Assembly (NCBI RefSeq): GCF_947507565.1
Contig: NC_089177.1
Coordinates: 1,920,648-1,984,647 of the forward strand
DNA: 64,000 bases
Direction: 5' to 3'
DNA from: Oscarella lobularis
Lineage: Eukaryota > Porifera > Homoscleromorpha > Homosclerophorida > Oscarellidae
The position numbers and the translations under genes were made by a program. Under the pieces are notes generated by a model. That model was given only the letters and a program-made list of their open reading frames with translations. It was not told the DNA's origin and did not search any database. Positions 1 through 13,734 of the stretch are shown piece by piece. The first letter of the stretch is position 1. Each line of letters begins with the position of its first letter.

Positions 1-3000
1 AATGGGCTGAACGTAACGTCTTACATTGTTTTTGGAGGACTGCGATCTGCATCAAATGTTTCTTCGTTTGCAACGTTGCTCTCTAAACCGCAATACGTTG
101 TACGTCGTGACGTCGTTGTCGTCGCACCGTTTCGCTCCATTTACTCTTCCCAAATGTTTTCGGTTGACGTCTATGCTCACATTGACTACGCCGTTGGTCA
201 GTATCAATTTTCTATCAATACAGATGCTCCCTTGTCTATTGTCAGCGCTTCCGTGGATCAGTCTCTGTACACGGCTCAATTCGCGCGGTCCAACGCAACG
301 TCGCTGACGGTGACGGCATCTGTAACGGCTCAGGCCGGACAGACTTTACCGAGCGGCTTAGTCAACGCTTCTACGTTACTAGCAACCGTGAAATTTCAGG
401 CAGCGTCTTCTATAGCGTTCGATGCGGCTGCTTCTTTCTCAGTTACAGTGTCTCAACTTTTTGACATTCACGGCAACTCCTTTTCTCCGCGCGGCCAACC
501 GCTTCCGGCACGAGCAACCAAAGTCGATCGTTCTGGTGTTGCGATTGGAGACGCAGCTGTCTTTGTGTCGTCGGACTCGCCAAAAGGCATCATCGTCCAT
601 GCCTCAGATAGCGAAATGTTGAATACGGCAAGTTTGAATGGAGTGGACGTGACGGCGTCTGTCAGCGTTTTGGAAGTGGCGGCAAATAGAGGATTTTTGT
701 CTTGCTCGAGTCCCACATGCATGAGTGCAGATCCAGCTGCGCTGAAAGTCGACGGTGACTGTCGTTCGGCTTATGTGAATGGAACAGAGACACGCGGAAC
801 CGCACGTGTTAACGTCGCCGTATCTTGTGGGGGGTTCTTAGAGGAACTTCCATTCCGAGTTTGGTTTCCAGACTTTCCTGTTACCGTTTCAATTGAAGAT
901 GACGTCCTAAATCGCGTTCAAGACTGGCTGAACCCTCTATGTGGCGAGCAATATCAAAGATCGGAAGTTACTGTAGCAGCATCTTTTTCAGCTGGAAATA
1001 TGAGAAGCGAGACGGTTGACGTGACTCGACTTGTGTCTTTAACATCAAGCAATTCGTCTATTGCATCTGTAGACGATAAAGCTGTTACTGGATTGTCGCC
1101 AGGATCGGCGAGCATTCGCGCTGTTTCCTTCGATGGACTCGTCAAGGGAATGACGAACGTTCGCGTATCTGGAAACGAAACAGTTACAGCGGTTGGTCTC
1201 GATGTAAACGTAATTTCTGGCATTGCAGTCTCGCTTTCGGCTGCTCCCTACGAGAAATTGAGCTCTCAATCAGCTATTGTCACTGTTGAAAGGGCCCTGG
1301 GGTTTGAAGGTGAAACGGCCGAGGTGCAAGTGAGCGCTGTATTTAGCGATGGAAAACGAATGCGCCTTTCACAAGATTTGGGGCTAAATCTTACTTCTCG
1401 CGACACGGGCCTGCTCCAAGTTCAAGGCAACTCTGTCACGGCTCGAGACCGATCTATCTCAGGTCCTTTACTTGAAGCTTCGTGGATTCTTCCAAGCAAC
1501 TGCTCGAATAGAACTCTTGCTGCAGCTGTTTCCAACGTTACCATTGTTATTCCACAACCAAACGGAGTCGCAGTAAGGAGCGTAGAACGAATTCTAGTCA
1601 CACCCGGTGACCCAGGCGCCCTCGTTGGTTATCCTGTCTCAAGCAAAATTGTCGTTTTACTCTCCTATCCGGATCGAACGGTGGACGTTTCATCCGATTC
1701 GAGAACACTTTTCAACATTACGTCAAGTCTCGTCAATATTACTCGTGAAGCCGACGGCACATTGAGGCTAATACCTAGCGGCAATGGCCGCACGGGCACC
1801 GCTACCATCGTCGTCTATTTCTCGCACGTCGCCGTTACAACTCAATTTAGCATCATTGTTGCCGCTGCTGAGGATCTCGTTCTATCCGCTCATCCAATAC
1901 CTTCATACCCGGGGTCGAATTCGCACTCGGTGACGTCGTTGAGGCCTCTGGCGGGAAGCGGTGTAATGCAGCAAGCCCAAATTCACGCTCTTTTGATGCT
2001 TTCCAACGGTGATTCTCGCGACGTGTCGTCCAACCCTCGCTTGCGGATTTCTTATGTCGCTTCGAATGCAAATCTAAGTGCTGCCGTTAGACTTGCGACG
2101 AACTCGTTGACAATTCAAGAAACGGTTCATAATGGAAATGTCAACGTGACTGCTCGTTTTTCCACAACAACATCACAAGCCGCTTTGGTATTGGCAGTCT
2201 CTTCACGACGTCTTCAAGTGAAATCAATCGACGACGTTACCTTGGGTGGAAGAAGAGGAGTCGATCTCATCGGCGTAAAAGACCTTCATACTGTCCAAGT
2301 TTTTGTTTCCGTGACATTTGAAGACGACACGCGTTATACGAGCGCTCTTTCCCTTCCCAATATCGTCACTTTTACGAGCAGCGACCCCAATGTCGTTGCC
2401 GTAGGAAATAAGTCGGGTATAGCCACTTTGCGGTCAAATTCCGCCCTCAAGGAAGCAATTCGTGTGTCGTCAATAGATTCCCCGGCTTTCGGCATTGTTT
2501 CGTTCTTTTGCAATCTGGCTCCGGCGGCGGGAGACGTCGACATAGGTAACCCGAGCGGGGTTCCGCTGCCTTCTCGCAGCGTCGCGGAAGCGTTTACAGT
2601 TCCGGTGCGCGTGAACTCTGGCGGTCGTCCCATCGGTTCCGTTGATCTTACTCTAAGCTACGACGACTCCATACTGAACGTGACAGACGTAACTCAAGGC
2701 TCCGACTGGATGAGCGGTCTTTTCATCGGCGTTCTAAACAATCCTCCAGGACAAATCAAATTCGGCGGCTCTCTCGACGACGACAGCCTTCTCGGCGCTT
2801 CTCTCCACATCGCCGACATCAAATTTTACGCCTTGCGAACCGGATCGACCTTCCTTCGCGGAGAAGTCTTAGTTCTGGCCGAGCGAGGCATCGACGGAAA
2901 ACCGATCGGTGCCGACACGCCTCGCGATTTTGTGGCCGGCGGCAATCTTACTCAGCAAGTTCTTTCCGCCGTTGGAAAGAGAAGCATTGGCATCGCTACG

Positions 3001-6000
3001 GAGCCGAGACGTTTACCACGTCGCGTAAGTTCTTGCGCCAATCCGCCGTGCGACGCCTGCTCCGGCGGCGATCCGGAAGGCGATGCAGACGGCAATTGCG
3101 CTTTTGACGTTCGCGACGCGACGTACACGCTGCTTTATCTCTCCGAGAAGTCGATCGGCTTTCGCGGTCCTTTTGGAAATCGAATACAAACAACGATTAC
3201 GGAACGGCAATTGATCGCAATGGATCCGGATCAGAATGGAGTCATCGATTTGCGCGATGCGTATTATCTTGCCCGCGTCAACTTCAAACTTCTTCGATTC
3301 GTAACAAATGTTACGTATTCGGCTGCTTCCGCTGATGACGGCTGTTTGCTTGCAGTGAGCGCATACCTGAAAGACGAAACCGGTCATCCTGTAGGCGGAA
3401 GAGGAACGGAAGTCATATTTGATTTGACTCATCAAAACGAAAGTTTCAATCTGATGTTGAACGAGTCGACGTTTGTCGTTGGCGCCGAGCTACCCGTTCT
3501 TCGGAACCGTATGCATTACGGAGTTTACGCCAGAGCGAAGAGTGATGGCTTTGGAATATTTCGGATTGCCTTGAATTCATCTGTGAATATAACAGATATT
3601 GGACTTTCTATCGTTCAAGTAACGTTCGACGATTTGGGTGGAACCAACGTTGCTCGCTCCGTTTTCATGCGAGGAGATCTCGCTCACGGACGCGGTGTCT
3701 TTCCTTCGGTCGATCTTCGTCTCAGCGTGAGATCGGCTCGCGTTGATCTCGTTCTTCCGAATGGATACAATCCGTTGATATTTTTCAATTCAACTTTTAC
3801 AACCGACGAATGTGAAGAAGCCAAGCGCGGTTCAAGTGAAATCATTCCTCTCGACTTTGATCGTCTTTCACCTGTCGTTGAAAGCTCGACGGGAGCGTTT
3901 CTTCTCGGCAAAATTCTCTATTCCAATCAAAGCAACTCCTTTGACAGCAACTTTGTCGTTCTTTCGTCCGACGCTGGCTCTTTCAGCGTTCGCTATGGAA
4001 ACATTCGCACTTCTTTCAGATACACTCCTGCGTTGCGTCCGGCAGTTTCAGTAACGGCGGCGATACTGAACGAAGGTCTCGACGTTTGGCCTGACGACGC
4101 TGTCGTTCGCGTAGCATTTCAAGTTCGAGATGAGTATCACAATACGGCGACAGCGCCGAGCGTCGTCGTTGCTCGTCTTACCATCGCCGGGCAAACAATT
4201 TCCAGTACGTGCACTCCCGATAGCGATAGCGACGGAATCTGCATTGCAATTGTACAAGTCTCCGAGAATTTCTTTCCTTCGTTGGGAACGAGGCAGGCAA
4301 TTATTGCATACGGATTATCTGACTCTGGCAGTCAATCAGCTACACTGGGACCAGTAACGCTACGAATGAATCAACTCAAGCCTGTTATGAACGATGTTGT
4401 TCTTGAGCTTCCGCACAAAACCTTCTATTCTGGAGAGTCATTTAGCGTTCCTGTGCGTGCTCACGCGGGGTATGCTATTGCTGGATTCAGTCTTCAAATC
4501 AAAGTCAATTCAAGCTTGGAGATCACTGGATTGACGATCGATTCGTCTCTTTGGAGCTCTCAAGTGACAGTGAAAGACAAGCAGAATCGTGGTGTTGTTG
4601 GCTTGCTATTGGATCAAGAAAATGCTCCGACATCGCCGCAGTCCTCCCCAACTCTATTGTTTTACGTCGACGTTCGCGTTCTTAGCGGAGCCGCAGAGAA
4701 TCAAGACGCTTTCATCCAATGCGAAATTCGGTCTCTAAGCAACATAAAAGTCGGATCGATACGACCTAGAGGACTCGACACTCCCTTGCCGGCAACGCAC
4801 TACGATCGGTACGGAAGTACCTCGACTGGTGGCGGCAAAATATTTGTTGGAAAAGACGATCCTCGCGCTATTTTTGCGTCGGCATCGCATCCTCAACTTG
4901 TGAATCTTGCTCTATTGGTCGGAAACCCTGTCACTTCTTCGATCACTGTTAGTCGCGTGTACGCAAGAGGTCGTCGCGACCTGGTTAAAAACGGACTTCA
5001 GTGTTCCAGTACGGATTTATTTGTGGAGGCAGACTGTTCTTCAGTAGCTGTGAATGAGACTCACTCTATACCATTTTCGAAAGCTATAGTCGAAGTGAAG
5101 GAAGGCGGATTTTCGTTCAATTTGCCGCTTATGGTTTGGGTTTCGGACGTCCCTGTCAAATTGCATACTGGTGACCGGATTTTGAATGCCGTTGACGGTT
5201 GGTGCAGTGACAGTTTGGGCTCTCTTGAGTATCAGCGAAGCGTCATTCGCGCGACAGCGAACTTTACTAATGGGATCAGAGAGTTTAGAGATGTTGACGT
5301 TTCGAGCGTTATTGCACCGTTTTTGCACTCGTCCAATTCGTCTGTAGCAGAAATTACCAGAGATGGATCTGTTTACGCAGTTTCTTCAGGTTCAGTGGAC
5401 GTTACTCTTCGTCATCCGCAAACGGGTGAAAACCTTGGGAGTGTGTCTGTATCTGTCTCGCAGAAGACAGTTTCTGTCGTTGGACTAGACGTGCGTTTTG
5501 TGACTGACTTAGATCTCGTCATTCCCGCTTTTCTACACGTTGCAAATCATAGTCAAATGCTAAGTGCGTTGCTTAACACCGATCTCGATTTTGATGGCAC
5601 AATTGCAACGGCAGTCACAGCTGCTCAATTTTCTGATGGCTCAATATTTTTCATCAAAGCTGACAAAGGCCTCAAATTGCTCTCGTCGGATGCGTCTGTT
5701 CTGCAGGCAGAGAACGATACTGTCACAGTCAAAGGAAGCGGTCGAAATACTTTAATTACTGTGCGTTGGATTCCACCGCTCTGCGGCAGTGGAGAAGTTC
5801 TAGCCGAAACTGTTATACCAATTAACATTACTCTTCCGGCACCTGTTTCGGTCGATATCACTTTATCGTCGTCCAAAGTGACTCCTCGTAAAGATCTAGC
5901 AGCGGTGACTGGCATTCCAACTGAAGCCGTTCTGCGCGTCAGTCTCGTCTTCGCCGACGCACGACGTCAGGATGTGACGAAGGATCCCCGCACGCGTCTT

Positions 6001-9000
6001 AGCCTCCTTCCACCAACAGCGATCTTCGCAGTCGACGTTTCTGATGAAAGAGGAATAATTGTCAGTCCTTCGCCTCAGACAGAATTCGGAAAAGCGACTC
6101 TAACCGTCGCATTTATTCACGTCAATCTAAATGCTTCCGTTTCAATACAAATAGTTGGATTTTCGTCATTGGACGCTTTTGCCACTCCGTACCCGAGTTA
6201 TCCAGACTCGATCAAGCAGAGGTTACCGTCGATTGACTTTATTTCGTTCTCAGGCCTTCGCCGGCAAGCTCTCTTACACGTCTTCTTAAAAATAAGCGAT
6301 GGATCCGTCACTGACGTATCGTCGTGGAACAGTACAATGATTAGTTTTGCTCCCAAACTCGGAAACACTAGCATTACCAGGACGGATTCTTCTTCGCCCT
6401 ACCTGTTGTCATCTTCTAGCCAGAGCTCCCGTGTGGTCCAGTTTGATGTCACTGTGGCTGGTCGACTCTTTACAAACGCGTTTAACTTGACCTTCACGAA
6501 TCGTTCTCTTTCTGTTTCTAAAATCGAAATCGATGCTTTTCCCGGTGGAACGTTGCGAGGAATTCGCGGCAAAGCGAATCTGCGTCTCGGAATGACGCTC
6601 ACGCTATCGGACTCAACAGAAGTGCCATTTCTTCCCGGACTCGAAAGTCTGTTCGTTTACGAAAGCAATATGCCGCAATTCGCCTCCTTCGACGCAAACG
6701 GTGTCGTCACTTTGAACGGAAACAGCCCGAGCCTTGTTCGACTGACCGTCTCTGTCGCCCGTGATAATAGCACTAGAGGAGTCATGGACGTTGCCTGCAA
6801 CCTTGACCCAGAAATAGGTGATATTGATATTGGACATCCCACTGGTCTTCCACTTCCGATACCAATCGGTTCAGCCCAAGAAATAGTCGTGCCCGTTCAC
6901 GTCAACACAGGAAATTCAAACCTTGGCTCGATTGATTTAAGAATTGTTTACGACGAGACGAAATTACTATCCAGATCCGTGAGCACCGGAACAGATTGGC
7001 GAGGCGGCCCGTTTGAGTCTTCTCTAAACGATCCACCGGGAGTCGTCGAGATGGGCGGCTCCGTCTCGGCGGACGATCTCTCTGGCACGTACCTTCACAT
7101 TGCCGACGTAAAGTTCGAACTTCGAACGAAGTTGTCATACACACTTTCTACTCAGATCATCACCTTCGCGGCGAAAGACCTAAAAGGAACGACCATCGGC
7201 CAACCGACGCCTCGCGATGCGATTGCCGGCTTTGCGTCTAGCGGCGACGGAGGACGCGGAGTCAGGCGACGAGACATACGTCCACGACGTGCCGCCGTGG
7301 CGTGTCTCACGCCGCCGTGCGTCTGCTCGTCCGGCCGCGATCGCGGCGATGTCGACGGCAATTGTGTCTTCGACGTGCGTGACGTGACGTACGTACTGAT
7401 CTATCTTGCCGAGCGACTCTTTGACTTCACGACTCCGCGTGGTCTTCAAATCCGAGCCGATTTAACGGCAGATCGACTTGTGGCGATGGACGGTGATGGA
7501 AACGGTATCGTTAATGTCGACGACGCCTATTTTCTACTACGTGTCAATTTCAAACTGATCTATTTCTTCGAAAATTTGACCGTCATACCCGTTAGCGATC
7601 TCTCGTCCGGATGTCTGCTCGAGTTGCGCGTTCGCTTGCAGGGAAAGTCGGGAGCGAACGTAAACGGGCGACAAACCGACGTCTTTCTCAATCTCGCCCA
7701 CGAGTCGTCGTCATTCGATTCTGACTTTGATCAATCGACAGTCGTACGAGGAAGCATTGCGTCTACGACTCCCGTCCAAGGTGGAATTGTTTTATGCGAA
7801 TACGACGCAATTTCGCGTTCGTTTGTTGCCTTGCTGAACGCATCGTTCGCTGAGGAGAGTATTGGCGTCTCAGTTGTTCAAGTGACTGTGGACAGTTTCA
7901 ATAAGACGGCAGCGGGGCGATTTGTTCATTTATTTGGTTTGCCGTCAGCGCCATATCGATTCCTATCAGCTATTAATAGTCCAGTGTCTGTGAAGGGCAA
8001 CGTAGTTCGAATTGTTGCCTCGTCATCCTTCAACCCTTTTGTCACCTTCAATAATTCGTTGTCGTCAACGCGGTGTAGCGACCATCCGCTGCTTTCTGCT
8101 GATTCCCTATCAATTATCGTTTTGGGACCGCGTCAAGCTTTTCTTTCATGGAGATATGAAAATGTGCGGCTGGGACTGTTTTTGGCGCCGGTTCAGCTGA
8201 TGCAACGACGTTGCCCGCTGCCCACCGCGCTTGGAATGAATTTGACGGCGCTCGCGATGCAGTGCCTGACGACTGTGGAATCCGTCGACGGCACAAGCCG
8301 AAATATTAGTGACTTGGAACCGTTCTCCAGCTACGAATTTTCGATTATTGCTCCCACTTCGAGAACTGGTGTTGTTAAAGTTTCAACTCCGGAAGACGGT
8401 AAGCTTATACTTGTCCAGGTCTCCAAACAATAAAGGGTTTGTGTTTTCTAGTTCCTGAAGGTGTTTCTCAACCAGTCGTCTTTTATGTTGATGACATAGG
8501 TGGAATTGTTAACGTGTCTTGGGTTCCTCCACTTCGTCCTAACGGAATAATTCTCTACTACGTTTTGTACAGTGGAGATTCTGTTCTTTACAACGGCACT
8601 GGATTGCTCTACCAAGCAACACAACTTGATCTCAACCTTGATTATCGGTTCAGCGTGGAAGCTTTCAATTCGGCGGGCAGCACTCGCAGTCGCGATGCGT
8701 ACCTTCGTAGATTCGGTAAGTACATGAAAGAGCCAAATTCTTAGAGTTTACTTTTGCTTTTCTTTAGAAATAGCAGCTGTCAGCAAAGACTCTATCGACA
8801 CCTACATTATGGCAGTTATTTTTGCCTTGGCTGTCTTGATACTTTTGCTCATCGCTTTGGCCTTTATCATCCGGTCACGATCCAGACAAACAAAAGGGAT
8901 TGTTTATCACGATTTCGAGAAAGAGTCTGAGGCAGTGGTATGGAGGCTTATAAGGAGCTTTTGCTAGTTATACTCTAATTGTATGCTAAATTTAGGAACT

Positions 9001-12000
9001 AATGCCTTCAACTGCTCTTCTGGCGGAAAGTGCTCGTCATCCTTACTACGAGAAAGAACGTCGCTTCGAAAGAAAGTTTGGATCCCAAGAAGCGTCTCGG
9101 TTCTGGTGTTTAGAAGAAGCTCAAATTGTAAGTCGAACTTGTTATAATTGCACCGTGAAACTACTTTTTCAATTGCAGGAAGTTTCGCCATTCCACGGAT
9201 CTAGCTACGACGACGCGGAAGAGAGCGACGTTAGCGGAGCGTCATCTCCCGCTGCAGAAGAAAGCGACGAAGAAGAGCCGGTTTTCGACAGCAGTAACTG
9301 GACTCTATCCCGAACGGCGGACTTTCAAGAAACGTTGACAAAGGTATGTACGCACGATGCTCGCGAAATACACGACAGTTTCTTAAGTCTACATTCGAGG
9401 TTCTTTCGAGCCCCATTTATGTGAGTAAGCATGCTTAGAACCTTTCAGCGTAAATTCTTGCGAACGAGAAAATCCTCAGGAGATCAGATCAAGCATCTCT
9501 TTCCTTTATATTTAGGCTCTCCTGAATGTCTCCGAAACCCCTTCGGCACTAAAACGACAGGAATCGCTCCGTCGCGAGCAGATGGTGAAGGAGACCAAGC
9601 GAACGCTGGAAACAAAGCGCCGCGAAGAAATGAAACAAACGAAAGCGATCAAGAAAAAGGAACAGAGGCTACAGAGAAAACACCGACGAGTGTCTAAAAG
9701 CGGAGGCGGCCTTCTTTTTGACGGAGCCGAAAGCACCGAGCCGGCAGGTTTTGAAAACCTTGGTCTAGAGGAAGACTCCTATCAGGATACCCTGCGTCTG
9801 TCGGAGCGAATAAGCCCACCGCCGAAAGCCGCCAGTCCAGTTGGTAGTCCAACAGAAAGCGCCGACGAGGATCGTTTACCGCCGCCGGCGATAAGCCAAC
9901 GCGAGCGTGCATCCACCATAGCGACTCGACTTCAGGAAAGACTGCAAAGTGGCCGTGCTCGAGCCGATTACGCTGCGATGAAACAAGAGCCTACGCAGGG
10001 AACGTTCACCGCTGCAAGGTTTGTCTTTTAGCAGTTGTTTTATTAACTGTACTGACGTTTGTGTTTTTGTTTAGCTTATGGGCTAATGCGCCTAAAAATC
10101 GTTACCGTAACGTTTTGCCGCAAGATGCTGCTAGAGTAACTTTGCGGGATGTTGACTTGGACGAAGAAGGCGCTGACTACATCAATGCAAGCTATGTTGA
10201 TTCGTCTTTCAAGGAGCAGTGCTATATCGCCGCTCAGGTAATAATATATTTGCAACCTGAATTAGCTATTAATTAATCAATCTAGTTCAAATTAAAAGTA
10301 ATGTAAACATCTTTTGTTTTGTAGGGTCCTCTACCGCGAACGGTAGCCCACTTTTGGCAAATGATTTGGGAACAAGATGTCCAGTGCATCGTCATGACAA
10401 CACGCTGTCAGGAAGGGTCAAAAAAGAAGTGCGAGAAGTACTGGCCAGGTCCGAACGACTCTCTTCAGTTCGGTCACTACACAATCACCTGCACCGATCA
10501 GGATTACACTTCGGATGTAATGATATCACGTCTCCTTCTTTCATCGGACAAGTCGGACGAGACTCGAGCGCTGACTCACTTCCACTATCTCTCGTGGCCC
10601 GATTTTGGCGTGCCGTTGAGTCCAGCTCCTTTTCTCGATCTCGTCCGCGCCGTGTCCGAATGCCAGACGAACTCGCTCAACCCCGACGCACCTATTCTCG
10701 TTCACTGCAGCGCCGGAATCGGCCGTACTGGAACGTTCTGCACCGTTCACGGGATCGTTGAGGGCTACGAACGCGGCCAAGCGATTGTTGACGTCACGGA
10801 AACGGTGCGAAACGAGCGAAGTCAACGAGCCGGCATGGTCCAAACGGTCGACCAATTCGAGTTTTGCCACCAGGCGATCGCCGATGCTCTTCTTCAAGTT
10901 CCCGAAGCAAAAGCAACGCAGGAACAAGCAAAGCGGCCCGTTCGTCGGGTAAGATGGTCCGACGACTTAACAGGAACGCCGGAGCAGCAGCGATTACAGC
11001 GTCTTGTCGCAGCAGTTGCTCTCAAGTCTTCGCAAGTGCCGCAGCCGCAGCAGGCGAGTCTCAGCGATGACTACAGCGGTCGTCGTGGATCGATCGATAG
11101 TCCGCTACTGAAGAAACCCGTTTCGTTGCCGCGACCTCCTCCGTACAGGGAGACGGAGTCACCGTCACCGCCGCCACTTCCTCCACGGCTTCCTCCGCCG
11201 CTTCCTCCGCCGCTCCCGCCAAAAGATGAGGACGACTCCGATGAGGATTTTGAGACTCCTGTCAGTTGGTATACAGGAAAACGCTGCGACCCTGTTAACG
11301 ATGCTGTTAGCGATGCTGTTAGCGATGCTGTTAGTGAAGCTGTGCCGCTTCGTGCTTCCGAAGGCGACAAGAAATTGTCGAATGCTGCGAAAGAAGATGA
11401 GACCGAAGAAAGAACAGCTGGCGAGGAAAGACATGATGCAGACGCCGCTGAAGATGCTTCTTCATCAGACAGCAAAGATGAGACAGATAAAGCAGAGGTG
11501 ATTAGCGCAAGTTTTCCGCAAGAGCGCAGGGAAGGGGAAGATGAAAAGAAAGGATCTGTTGAGGCGGAATCTGTTGCTGCGGCTAACGAAAAGTGGTCCG
11601 AAACCGAGATTGAAAAGGATCTAGAAGCAGTAGTTGGTGAGGAGGGCGAGAAGGAAGGAAGCGCCACTGGCGATGGCACCGATGACTCTTCTGTCAAAAG
11701 TTTGCCTATCGCCACGTCTTCGGGACCTGAGCCCGATGGAAAGATTGAAGAAGAAAGTGCAGTAGAAACAGCGACGCCGCCTGAAGCAGAATCTGAAAGC
11801 GAAAAGAAAGAAGAAAAGTTGGAAATCACTGACGTACTTTCGGAAAAAGAAACTCTGAAAGAAAAGTCTCCAACAGAAGAATCTCCGAAAGACGAACAGC
11901 CAGAAGAAGCGTCTTTGGAAAAAGAACCACTCAAAGAGGGACCATTAGAAGAACGGCCGAAAGAATCGTCTTTGAAAGAAGAACCACTAGAAGAACCATT

Positions 12001-13249
12001 TGAAGAAGAGCTGAAAGAAGAACAATCGAATGTAGAACAACATCCAAAGAAAGACGTTTTTATTCGCATGGCAAAGACAGATGACGGAGGAAAGGATGCT
12101 GAAGGGCCCAAAGAGGAAGGCCCTTCATCTAGTATTGTCACAACAACTGACCCTGTCTCTAGTACAACGGAACCAGGAGAAGCCGACTTACATCGTCCCG
12201 AGAACGTTGTTGGTAAGCTCAGTGTAACGGAACCGAAAACCGCCGAATTTTCTTCGCCTCTTCAAACTGTGGGAAAACTCGACGTCAAAGAACCGAAGTC
12301 CGCCGGGTTTTCAACAGCGAGTCGCAGCGTGGGAAAATTGTCGCTTGGTCGACTTCAGATATACGATTCGGCCTCCGCTCCCGCGCCTTCTCCAAAGCCA
12401 AAAATTCGAAAAACGTGGCGTCCACCTCAGCCTGTTCAACCGGAGAAACCAGTGCAGGCGAAGAAAGAAGCCGAGCTTCCTGAAAAGACGGTCGTTAAGC
12501 CGGCCTCACCCGAACCGATTCTTAAGACAATTGAAGCTAAACCTGCAGAGATTGTAGCAAAACCAAAACCGTCTTCTAGGAGAGGAGTCGGAAAATTGGA
12601 CGTGTCGCAGTGGGAACAAAAGACTGGCGGATCACCACTCCCGGGACCTAGGCGACAGTTTCAGATACCGCGCCAAAGTGAAACGGCACCTGTATCCACG
12701 TATCGTGGAGCAGCTCTTGCAAAACCAAAGTTTGCCGTCAAGAAAGACGAAGAATTGAGCAGAAGCAAACCGACTGCAGAGCTCCGCAAGCCAATTAGCG
12801 AGCTCCCCAAACCGACTACCGAGCTCCCCAAACCGGCACCTCGAAAACGGAATCAAGAGCCAGATGTCGGACGTAAAGTGGAGACGGAAAAAGCGCGTGC
12901 GACTAAAGCAATTGGCGATTTGATGGAATTGGAAATTCCAAGCAGCAGTCCCCGCTTGGCGCCAAGAAAAATTCGAACGCCTCAACTTGCTCGAAAATTT
13001 GCTGATTCTAAATGGCCGCCCGCCGCTGACGCTCCTGCGGCGAGTATAGAGCTAACAGACGAGGAGAAAAAAGCCATTTCTGGACCCTCGGGTTCTGACG
13101 ACGGTGAAGACTTAATTAAAAGTTTGATGGGATTTGGTTCTACACCGAAACGAAGCGTCGAGCTAAGCGAGGAAGAAAAACGTGTTTTAGATACGATGGG
13201 GTCAGACGCTGGCAGTGGTAATCTGGTCAAGAGTCTCATGAACCTTTGA
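1..13249 (+). CDS. Giant receptor-type protein tyrosine phosphatase with duplicated TMEM132-like ectodomain (5' partial)
   Basis: Type I membrane phosphatase predicted to remove phosphate from tyrosines inside the cell in response to an extracellular cue. Exons by splice signal and phase: <1-8398, 8452-8715, 8768-8937, 8996-9127, 9179-9343, 9516-10018, 10075-10237, 10325-13249; 4239 residues in the window, frame open at base 1, so the start lies upstream. The ectodomain repeats one ~1400-residue unit twice: cohesin-like fold (nt 145-420; 4420-4720), TMEM132-type beta module with EMLNTA and a VWFPDFPV-like motif (525-930; 4840-5200), BIG/Ig-like repeats, a second cohesin-like domain (2525-2890; 6805-7150) and paired dockerin-like Ca loops (3058-3300; 7320-7560). 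Exon 2 is FN3; exon 3 holds the membrane helix (8803-8874). The PTP domain has KNRY (10094), WPD (10595-10603) and HCSAGIGRTG with catalytic Cys at 10706-10708, so it should be active. There is no second PTP domain. The tail is Pro-rich, acidic and low complexity. TMEM132 kinship is inferred from motif order; the PTP call is firm. Confidence 0.9.
11300..11335 (+). repeat. 12-bp tandem repeat in phosphatase tail
   Basis: Three copies of a 12 bp unit, gatgctgttagc, the last ending in t, encode DAVS repeats in the low-complexity cytoplasmic tail. The reading frame is kept, so the array can change length in multiples of four residues. It follows a polyproline run (about 11170-11220). Confidence 0.8.
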
Positions 13250-13734
13250 AGTTTTTTGCATTTCTAAACTTTATATTTTTTTGTTTTTGATGTATGTTTT
13301 TCAATACCCACTTTACCCCCGCAACTTCGATTACGCATGCGCTTCACTTTTTTCTTGCACGTGCTCATTCGTGCTGCGTAACTTCTACGTCGTTTTCTCC
13401 GAAGCATCACCAGCAAGAGCGATCGGAAACGTCTAGAATGCTGTTCGATAAACCAAGCTCGGGCATTTTAAAATCCTGAGCTCGAGCTAGAAGTTGTCTA
13501 TGACCGTACCTTTCATTTTCTGAAAACCGCTTCGATCGCTCCCGTTTGGCAACTCAAATATCACACGATCGAGATTCCTGTTCAGAAACGTGATCAAATA
13601 ATGTAACGAAAATGGAGTGCCAGTTCTGCGATAATGAAGCCAGTGGCAGTGCATGGGGCAAAACGTTTAAAATATCACGTGTTTTCAGGTTGTATCTATA
13701 GAGGAGCAAGCTTAGCTATACGATCTCAACCACC
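13250..13734. other. Intergenic: phosphatase 3' flank and chitin synthase 1 leader
   Basis: Non-coding. It begins with the T-rich phosphatase 3' flank and ends directly at the chitin synthase 1 ATG. A splice-acceptor-like ttttcag ends at about 13688, so the chitin synthase may have a 5' UTR intron here. I see no RNA gene or long repeat. Confidence 0.6.

Noticed and set aside
76-78. Start of the phosphatase at 76
   Set aside because: The codon is TTG and the frame is open upstream to base 1 with sequence that matches the second unit, so the gene is simply cut by the window edge.
11071-12141. 356-codon minus-strand frame rich in Ser
   Set aside because: It is the antisense of the Glu/Lys/Ser-rich phosphatase tail, whose plus-strand frame is continuous with the PTP domain.
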